Assembly: GCF_902459695.1 (NCBI RefSeq)
Contig: NZ_CABPRZ010000007.1
Span: forward strand, 186,001-250,000
Direction of reading: 5' to 3'
Length of the DNA stretch: 64,000 bases
DNA from: Pandoraea terrae
Lineage (GTDB): Bacteria; Pseudomonadota; Gammaproteobacteria; Burkholderiales; Burkholderiaceae
Shown: piece after piece, positions 58,167 to 64,000 of the stretch
How the letters are laid out: every line of letters begins with the position of its first letter
Numbering within the stretch: the first letter of the stretch is position 1
The notes under the pieces: generated by a model
Told to the model about the DNA's origin: nothing
Databases searched by the model: none
The model's input: only the letters and a program-made list of their open reading frames with translations
Program-made: the position numbers and the translations under genes

Positions 58167-59060
58167 CTACCGGAAAATGAAACGACGCTCCTCTTGGCCG
58201 CGGTACGTCGTGGCAACGCGCAGTATCGCGCCCGCAGACGGCTGAGCCAGCCGCTGTGGCTCCTTGAGGCCGATCGTCGCGGTGCTCACGAACAGATCCG
58301 AACGCTCGGCACCGCCGAAGGTGACGCAGGTCGGTCGCGTGACCGGCAGCGTGATTCTGAGTGTCTCGCTCCCGTCGCGTCCGTACCGCACGACACAGCC
58401 GCCGTCCCAATGCGCGCTCCACAAGCCTCCGTCGGCGTCAACCGTCGCGCCATCAGGGTAGCCATCACCATCCGCGAATCGGACGAACGTGCGCCAGGCG
58501 CCAATGGACCCGTCGACGCCGTACTCGGCGCATCTTATTTCGCCGGTAGGTGAGTCCGCGAAGTAAATCGTCCTGCCATCGGGACTGAAAGCGATCCCGT
58601 TGGCGACCGTGCACGCCGGCAATGGCAGACGTTCGATCGCGAGGTCAGGACCCACGCGATAGTAACCGCCAATAGGCCCACCACCACGTACATGGTTGAA
58701 CGTACCAAACACAAAACGTCCTTCAGCATCACAACGCCCGTCGTTGATGCGCGTATCAGACAAGTCCGCCTCGACGACCGAGATGGGTCCCACTTCGCCC
58801 GTGACCGTATTGAACAGTGCCACCCCGCTTGCGAGTCCCAGCAGCAAGTAATCGCTGTCCTCACACAGCGCAAAACTGGCCAGCTTTTCAGGCAGGTTCC
58901 ATGAGCACCGTTCGCCGCTGTGTGGGTGCCAGCGATACAAACTGCCAGCTTCAACATCTGTCCAGTACAGCGCGTTGCTGAACTTGCACCACAGCACGCA
59001 TTCGCCGATACGCGTCTTCGCGTCTACGGCGACCTCAACAACAGAAGACAGTTCAGGCAT
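58167..59060 (-). CDS. SMP-30/gluconolactonase-family hydrolase
   Basis: This 297-residue six-bladed propeller protein has the metal-site motifs of the family: Glu near the start (TRIGECVLWC), INDGRCDAEGRFVFGTFN, VANGIAFSPDGRTIYFADSP and DGATVDADGGLWSAHWDGG. Members hydrolyse sugar or other lactones. As the last gene of a beta-oxidation-like operon it suggests a lactone intermediate or substrate. It overlaps the upstream crotonase by 8 bp. Confidence 0.92.
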   Translation of the reverse strand: MPELSSVVEVAVDAKTRIGECVLWCKFSNALYWTDVEAGSLYRWHPHSGERCSWNLPEKLASFALCEDSDYLLLGLASGVALFNTVTGEVGPISVVEADLSDTRINDGRCDAEGRFVFGTFNHVRGGGPIGGYYRVGPDLAIERLPLPACTVANGIAFSPDGRTIYFADSPTGEIRCAEYGVDGSIGAWRTFVRFADGDGYPDGATVDADGGLWSAHWDGGCVVRYGRDGSETLRITLPVTRPTCVTFGGAERSDLFVSTATIGLKEPQRLAQPSAGAILRVATTYRGQEERRFIFR

Positions 59061-59826
59061 GTTTCACATCGCTTTTCAAGAATTGTTTCATGTGCTTGCT
59101 TGGCTCGCCAGAAGCAAATACGTCGGCATGCGCGCGAATGGCTTCGGCCGCTGCCTCTCTGAACCCCGGCTCGGTCAGTTGACGCAACCATGCCTTGTTT
59201 CTTTGCATGGCAGTGCGCGGCTTCGCCGCGAGTTCTTCGGCGATGGCTAATGCACGGGGAAGCACTTCTGCCGCACTGACGACCTCATGCACGAGACCCA
59301 GGCGGGCTGACTCTTCGCAGTCCATCAGACGTCCCGTGAGCACCAGTTCCACCGTGCGCGACAGGCCGAGCATCTCGCGCATGATCCACGGTCCGGTGAT
59401 GCTCACGACACCTTGGTTAATCTCCGGTTGCCCAAGCCGGACGCCAGGATGCGCGATTCTCAGATCGCACAGCAGCGCGACCTGAAACGCGGATCCCACG
59501 GCGAGCCCGTTCAACGCAGCCACGACCGGTTTGGATGCCGACCTGAACACGTCAAAGAACTTTTCCCAAGTGGCCATCCAGATGGCTGCGGTCTGCGCAT
59601 CATGGTCATGGACTTCATTGAAATCCTGGCCACTGCAGAAGGCGCGCTCGCCCGAACCGGTGATGACAATGGCGCCGATGCTGTCGTCGCACTCCGCTTC
59701 GCTGAAAGCCGCGCACACTTCTGCGCGCATGGAGTCGGTCCACGCGTTCAGGCGGTGCGGCCGGTTCAGTGTAATGACCCGGACCTGACCGTTCGTTTCG
59801 ACCAGGATGTCATGTGTCGTTTGCAT
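59053..59826 (-). CDS. Enoyl-CoA hydratase/isomerase (crotonase)
   Basis: The 257-residue crotonase has the oxyanion blocks AFCSGQDFNEVHD and ALNGLAVGSAFQVALLCDLR, and LGQPEINQGVVSITGPW where a catalytic Glu is expected. GGGGAG lies upstream. It is one of three crotonases in this operon; the divergence among them suggests different steps. The reaction is unassigned. Confidence 0.91.
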   Translation of the reverse strand: MQTTHDILVETNGQVRVITLNRPHRLNAWTDSMRAEVCAAFSEAECDDSIGAIVITGSGERAFCSGQDFNEVHDHDAQTAAIWMATWEKFFDVFRSASKPVVAALNGLAVGSAFQVALLCDLRIAHPGVRLGQPEINQGVVSITGPWIMREMLGLSRTVELVLTGRLMDCEESARLGLVHEVVSAAEVLPRALAIAEELAAKPRTAMQRNKAWLRQLTEPGFREAAAEAIRAHADVFASGEPSKHMKQFLKSDVKHA

Positions 59827-59888
59827 GTTCGTCTCCCCACGCGCTCACCGGTTGCCCTTTCCAAAACGGACGGGCGCCCGGTCGAGAC

Positions 59889-60653
59889 TTATTTGCCTTT
59901 CCACACGGGAGCACGCTTCTCGGCAAAGGCGCGCGCTCCCTCTTTCGCATCTTCGGACTCGAATACCTGTCGCGTGTAAGCCGCCTGACGATCAAACATT
60001 TCGCTTTCCGGCCAGTCCCTCGACTCACTCACCACGCGCTTTGCCGCGACGATAGCGAGAGGACCATTCGCCTGCAGCTTGCCGGCTAATTCCAGCGCGC
60101 CAGCGAGCGCTTGTCCGGGCTCCGTCAGTTCGTTCACCAGACCCAGTTCGCGTGCCCGCTGGGCAGGCATCACGTCACCCGTGAGGACGTACTGCATGGC
60201 GACGTGATAGGGAATACGTCGCGGCAGTCGCATCATCCCGCCCGCAGTCGCCGCCAACCCACGCTTGACTTCCGGCAACCCGAAGCTTGCCGTACGCGAC
60301 GCAACGATCAAATCGCAGGCCAGCGCCATCTCGAAGCCACCGGCTAGCGCATAGCCCTCCACCGCTGCAATCAGCGGTTTTAGGGGCGGGCGTTGGGTAA
60401 GTCCTCCGAATCCACGCCCCTCTACGCGTGGCACCTCTCCGCGCAGAAAAGCCTTCAGATCCATGCCGGAACAGAAATTGCCCGCCGCTCCCGTCAGAAT
60501 CCCGACGCGAAGCTGCGGATCATCGTTGAGTTGGTCAAGCGCGCCAGCGATTTCACGAGCCAGCGCCTGGGTCATCGCGTTGCGTGCCTCGGGGCGATTC
60601 ATCGTAAGCACGAGGACGCCGTCCTGACGTTCGATGAGGAGTTCGGATACCAT
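59889..60653 (-). CDS. Enoyl-CoA hydratase/isomerase (crotonase)
   Basis: From ATG 60653 (GAGG upstream; 254 aa) this crotonase has NFCSGMDLKAFLRGE, AVEGYALAGGFEMALACDL and FGLPEVKRGLAATAGGMMRLP. The Glu in LPEVKRG is where the hydratase/isomerase acid sits. The frame extends 12 codons further without support. It starts seven bases after the SDR stop, so it is co-transcribed. Confidence 0.91.
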   Translation of the reverse strand: MVSELLIERQDGVLVLTMNRPEARNAMTQALAREIAGALDQLNDDPQLRVGILTGAAGNFCSGMDLKAFLRGEVPRVEGRGFGGLTQRPPLKPLIAAVEGYALAGGFEMALACDLIVASRTASFGLPEVKRGLAATAGGMMRLPRRIPYHVAMQYVLTGDVMPAQRARELGLVNELTEPGQALAGALELAGKLQANGPLAIVAAKRVVSESRDWPESEMFDRQAAYTRQVFESEDAKEGARAFAEKRAPVWKGK

Positions 60654-60660
60654 ACGCACC

Positions 60661-61425
60661 TCAACGCGGTTGCATGCGAATGGCGCCATCGAGCCGGATG
60701 GTTTCGCCGTTCAGCATGGAGTTTTCGAAGACATGCATCGCCAGGCGTGCGAATTCATCCGGTTGTCCAAGTCTCGGGGGATGGGGAACCGACGCACCCA
60801 GCGACTCCCGGACATTTTCAGGCAGGCGGGCGAGAATCGGTGTATCGAAGATGCCAGGCGCAATTGTCACCACGCGAATGGCACGCTGGGCCAGGTCTCG
60901 GGCCGCAACGATGGTCATGCCCACGATACCTGCCTTCGCCGATGCATACGGAATCTGTCCGATCTGGCCTTCCCACGCCGCAACCGACGAGGTGAGCACG
61001 CACACGCCCCGGTCGCCATCTTCAATATCGTTCTTCGCCATCGCGGCAGAGGCCAGCCGCAAGGCATTGAATGTGCCGAACAGGTTGACGCGGACAATGT
61101 TCTCGTAGAACTCCTGCGAGCCGGGATTGCCCTCCTTGTCCAGGATGCGCAGTGCGCCGCCGCGACCCGCGCAGTTGACCAGGGCGCGAAGCGGCGCGCG
61201 CGAAGTGGCTGCGCCGATGGCTGCCTGCATCTGTTCTTCGCTAGCGACATCCGCCGCGACAAACTGCACCTGCGACCCCAGTTCGTCGGCCACGGCCGCC
61301 CCATTGGAGGCAGGAAGATCCGCGATCACAACCTGCGCACCCCGCTCAACGAGCCGGCGCACCGTTGCCAGTCCAAGTCCAGACGCACCGCCTGTGACGA
61401 TAGCGCTGCTGTTTTCAAATTTCAT
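60661..61425 (-). CDS. Short-chain dehydrogenase (3-hydroxyacyl-CoA dehydrogenase type II-like)
   Basis: This 254-residue SDR has the cofactor site AIVTGGASGLGLATVRRL and the Ser-Tyr-Lys set (LTSSVAAWEGQIGQIPYASAKAG). It resembles HSD10-type NAD-dependent 3-hydroxyacyl-CoA dehydrogenases, which fits beta-oxidation step three. Its C-terminus (NGETIRLDGAIRM) matches the SDR relic near 30.8 kb. GGAG precedes the ATG. Confidence 0.92.
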   Translation of the reverse strand: MKFENSSAIVTGGASGLGLATVRRLVERGAQVVIADLPASNGAAVADELGSQVQFVAADVASEEQMQAAIGAATSRAPLRALVNCAGRGGALRILDKEGNPGSQEFYENIVRVNLFGTFNALRLASAAMAKNDIEDGDRGVCVLTSSVAAWEGQIGQIPYASAKAGIVGMTIVAARDLAQRAIRVVTIAPGIFDTPILARLPENVRESLGASVPHPPRLGQPDEFARLAMHVFENSMLNGETIRLDGAIRMQPR

Positions 61426-61452
61426 GCTCGAATACTCCGTTGATCCGTGTGT

Positions 61453-62637
61453 CTAGATACGCTCAATAATCATGCTATTCGCCATGCCGCCAGCCTCGCA
61501 CATGGTTTGCAAGCCGTACCTTCCGCCGTTCACTTCCAGCCAGTTCAGCAGTGTGGTGGTAAGACGCGCGCCCGAGGCGCCGAGAGGGTGGCCCAGCGCA
61601 ATTGCGCCGCCGCTCGGGTTAAGACGCTGCGGGTCCGCGCCAAGCTCGTTGAGCCACGCAAGTGGAACTGGCGCAAACGCTTCGTTCACCTCGAATGCGT
61701 CGATATCGCTAACGTGCAAACCCGCCTTGCGCAGCACTGCCCGGCTGGAGGCTATGGGCGCCGTAAGCATCATCATCGGGTCATCGCCGCGAACATCGAA
61801 TGCAACGAACCGCGCGCGAGGCTTGAGGTTCAGGCGCGTCGCAAGACGCTCGCTCACAAGGAGCACGGCGGATGCGCCGTCGGTCATCTGTGATGAATTG
61901 CCCGCGGTGATACGCCAGTCCGTGATTTCAGGAAACCGCTCGCGCAACATCTCATCTGCGAACGACGCCCTAAGTTGCCCAAGCTTCTCTGCAGTGGTGT
62001 CAACGCGGATTGATTCATCGCGCTCAATGAGTCCAGCAGCGGTGCGGATGCCGACGATCTCGCGGGCGAACTGTTCCGAGTCTGCAGCTGCCGCTGCGCG
62101 CTGGTGCGATTGTGCGGAATAGCGGTCAAGGTCTTCCCGCGAGAGGTTCCATTTCGCGGCCATGCGCTCGGCAGCAACGCCTTGCGATATCTGCGCGCCG
62201 TAACGTGCCGCATACGACGGCCCAAACGGATTTCTGTCGATTCGCGCACTGCCCATCGGGACCTGGCTCATCGACTCGACACCGCAGGCGATGACGATGT
62301 CATGCATGCCCGCCATGATCGCCTGTGCCGCAAAAGCGATGGCCTGCTGAGACGATCCGCATTTGCGATCGATGGTGGTCGACGGGACATGTTCCGGGAA
62401 GCCAGCGCCCAACCATGCGACCCGCCCGGGAGTGGCCGACTGTTCACCGACCTGACTCACGCACCCGGTAATCACGTCGCCAACTTCCCCCGGGTCAATG
62501 CCGTTACGCTGTATCAGATGCTGAAGCACCTGTCCGAGCAGTTCCGTCGGGTGCAATTCAGTGAAGGCCCCACCTGCCTTGATGCGGCCCGCCGGACTTC
62601 GGATTGCATCGATGATGAGAGGTGTCTGCAAGGTCAT
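61453..62637 (-). CDS. Acetyl-CoA acyltransferase (thiolase)
   Basis: This 394-residue thiolase has the nucleophile Cys in DRKCGSSQQAIAFAAQ, the NEAF motif (VNEAFAPVPLAW), GGAIALGHPLGASGAR and the second catalytic Cys in TMCEAGGMANSMII. It performs the final CoA-dependent cleavage of a 3-oxoacyl-CoA. AAGGA precedes the ATG. It lies between the SDR and a crotonase. Confidence 0.94.
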   Translation of the reverse strand: MTLQTPLIIDAIRSPAGRIKAGGAFTELHPTELLGQVLQHLIQRNGIDPGEVGDVITGCVSQVGEQSATPGRVAWLGAGFPEHVPSTTIDRKCGSSQQAIAFAAQAIMAGMHDIVIACGVESMSQVPMGSARIDRNPFGPSYAARYGAQISQGVAAERMAAKWNLSREDLDRYSAQSHQRAAAAADSEQFAREIVGIRTAAGLIERDESIRVDTTAEKLGQLRASFADEMLRERFPEITDWRITAGNSSQMTDGASAVLLVSERLATRLNLKPRARFVAFDVRGDDPMMMLTAPIASSRAVLRKAGLHVSDIDAFEVNEAFAPVPLAWLNELGADPQRLNPSGGAIALGHPLGASGARLTTTLLNWLEVNGGRYGLQTMCEAGGMANSMIIERI

Positions 62638-62672
62638 TTGGGTATCCTTTTCGAATGAAGTAATCGCGATGG

Positions 62673-63467
62673 CTAACTGGCGAACCGGGGCGCCCGCTTT
62701 TCGCAGAAAGCGCGCACGGCCTCATGGTGATCCGGGCTCATGTGGGCAATGGCTTGATACGAAGCCGACATCTCGAGTAGTGATTCGAGTGAAGCATGCT
62801 CGCCAGCCCGAAGCAGCCGCTTCGTCATCCGCAGCACACCTCCGGGATTCGCTGAGATCTTCGTGGCAATTGAGCGGGCCGTATCGAGCAGATCATCGGG
62901 TGCGACTACACAGGAAACGAGGCCACAATCCAACGCTTCTGCACTCGAAAGCGCCTCACCCGTGAAGGCCATTTCCGCAGCCTTCGAGCGACCCACGACT
63001 CGCGGAAGCAGCCATGCGCCGCCGTCACCGGGAACGATGCCCACTTTCACAAAGCTTTCCGCGAAAATGGCGTTCGTCGACGCGATGCGGATGTCGCACA
63101 TGCAGGCGAGGTCCAGCCCCGCACCGATCGCCGCGCCGTTCACGGCAGCAATCACAGGGACGTCGAGGTTATAGAGTGCCTTGGGTATGCGCTGGATGCC
63201 CATACGATATTCCTGGCAGACTGACTCGGGCGGCGGCCGCTCACGTTCATACTTCTGCATGTCCTTGACGTTGCCACCCGAACTGAACACCGTTCCCGCA
63301 CCCGTGAGGACGACGGCCCTGACCGAAGTGTCGGCGCCCACGCTGGTACACACGTCAACAAACTCCTGCACTGCCGTGTTCCCGGTTAGCGCGTTGCGCG
63401 TCTCGGGTTGATCCATTGTGATAAGGAGAACTGCGCCTTCACGGGTAATATTCAGGAAGCTCTTCAT
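62673..63467 (-). CDS. Enoyl-CoA hydratase/isomerase (crotonase)
   Basis: This 264-residue crotonase closely resembles the one at 33474-34274 (VFSSGGNVKDM, NGAAIGAGLDLACMCDIR, VGIVPGDGGAWLLPR, NPGGVLRMTKRLLR). The two are paralogues in separate CoA operons. The ATG overlaps the acyl-CoA dehydrogenase stop (ATGA) and follows AAGGA. It is the likely hydratase after that dehydrogenase. Confidence 0.92.
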   Translation of the reverse strand: MKSFLNITREGAVLLITMDQPETRNALTGNTAVQEFVDVCTSVGADTSVRAVVLTGAGTVFSSGGNVKDMQKYERERPPPESVCQEYRMGIQRIPKALYNLDVPVIAAVNGAAIGAGLDLACMCDIRIASTNAIFAESFVKVGIVPGDGGAWLLPRVVGRSKAAEMAFTGEALSSAEALDCGLVSCVVAPDDLLDTARSIATKISANPGGVLRMTKRLLRAGEHASLESLLEMSASYQAIAHMSPDHHEAVRAFCEKRAPRFAS

Positions 63468-64000
63468 CTGTCATCCTTATGAACGTCGCTGTACTCGCGA
63501 ACCAGATCGATAGCGCGCTCACTCCGCGAAAGTGCAAGCGCCCCCAGTTCACCCTCCCAGAAGCCTTCAGCACCGGCAGCCTGGCGCAGCCAGTAGAGCC
63601 TTCGGGTGTACAGCTGCAGGTCGAACTCCTCAGTTAATCCGATGGCGCCGTGGATCGAATGCGCGATCGCTGCGACCTCCCGTGCGGCCTCGCTGGTCAG
63701 TATCTTCGCAATTGCCGCAGCGGGACGCATGATCTGCCCGGGACGGCCCCGGCAACCAAGCTGCGCAGCCATTCGAGCGGACGACACATGCTCCGCCATC
63801 ACGCTCAACTGATGCTGCAGGGCCTGAAATTTCCCGATCGGCCGGCCAAACTGTGAACGTTCATTGGCGTACTCGAGCGTGCGCTCAAAGGTGGCCTGCA
63901 GGATGCCAGCAAGCTGGACAGCAGACAGGCACGCATGAACCGCAAGGAAATCGACATCCGGCAACTCGATGCGGCCGGCTTTCTCAAGCGCGTCCGTCGG
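63464..64000 (-). CDS. Acyl-CoA dehydrogenase family protein, C-terminal part
   Basis: The frame is open to the right edge, so at least 178 residues are the end of a longer protein. Seen: RTLEYANERSQFGRPIGKFQALQHQLS split around residue 60, AAIAKILTSEAAREVAAIAH, and HGAIGLTEEFDLQLYTRRLYW. The final part lacks the EGT catalytic motif, as in the smaller subunits of heteromeric ACADs. A partner gene may lie just outside the window. An ATG-like start at 63964 is really a TTG inside the gene. Confidence 0.9.
   Translation of the reverse strand, partial: PTDALEKAGRIELPDVDFLAVHACLSAVQLAGILQATFERTLEYANERSQFGRPIGKFQALQHQLSVMAEHVSSARMAAQLGCRGRPGQIMRPAAAIAKILTSEAAREVAAIAHSIHGAIGLTEEFDLQLYTRRLYWLRQAAGAEGFWEGELGALALSRSERAIDLVREYSDVHKDDR

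Overview
The window reads as a GC-rich betaproteobacterial chromosome of the family Burkholderiaceae, Pandoraea or a close relative. The reasons are the cepacian-like exopolysaccharide genes, the purC-purE-purK-sua5 / fba / pyk / pgk block, the azlCD-ilvE-waaF-yheT block and the E. coli-type lysA. The genus is an inference. No tRNA, rRNA or CRISPR array was found.

Layout. 1-5.5 kb (minus): exopolysaccharide export and sugar-nucleotide genes (wcaJ, manC, wza, wzb, wzc), with wzc cut by the left edge. 5.5-6.5 kb: a long intergenic region with palindromes. 6.5-30.3 kb: housekeeping genes for t6A modification, purine synthesis, lower glycolysis, branched-chain amino acid export and transamination, LPS heptose addition, a SLC13-type carrier, BepA, MoaC, LysA and GroESL. 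GroESL has a textbook promoter with a CIRCE operator. A wrecked lysR sits opposite intact lysA.

30.3-41.5 kb: degraded genes and a possible IS end, then a GlxA-family regulator and a nine-gene minus-strand operon. The operon holds an osmoprotectant-type ABC transporter, a nitrilase-family enzyme, acyl-CoA dehydrogenase, acyl-CoA ligase, enoyl-CoA hydratase and MmgE/PrpD. It looks like uptake plus CoA-dependent catabolism of a quaternary-ammonium (carnitine/betaine-like) compound.

42.2-50.8 kb: a large zinc-ribbon/cyclase/ATPase/TPR protein, a porin and a decay zone (etfA fragment, LysR fragment, broken IS transposase, broken CoA ligase).

51.3-64 kb: a polyamine-type ABC importer, a LysR regulator, a CaiB-type CoA-transferase behind a dyad operator candidate, and a beta-oxidation-like operon (acyl-CoA dehydrogenase, three crotonases, thiolase, SDR, SMP-30 lactonase) that runs off the right edge. 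The right half is therefore accessory CoA-thioester catabolism containing many remnants of similar genes.
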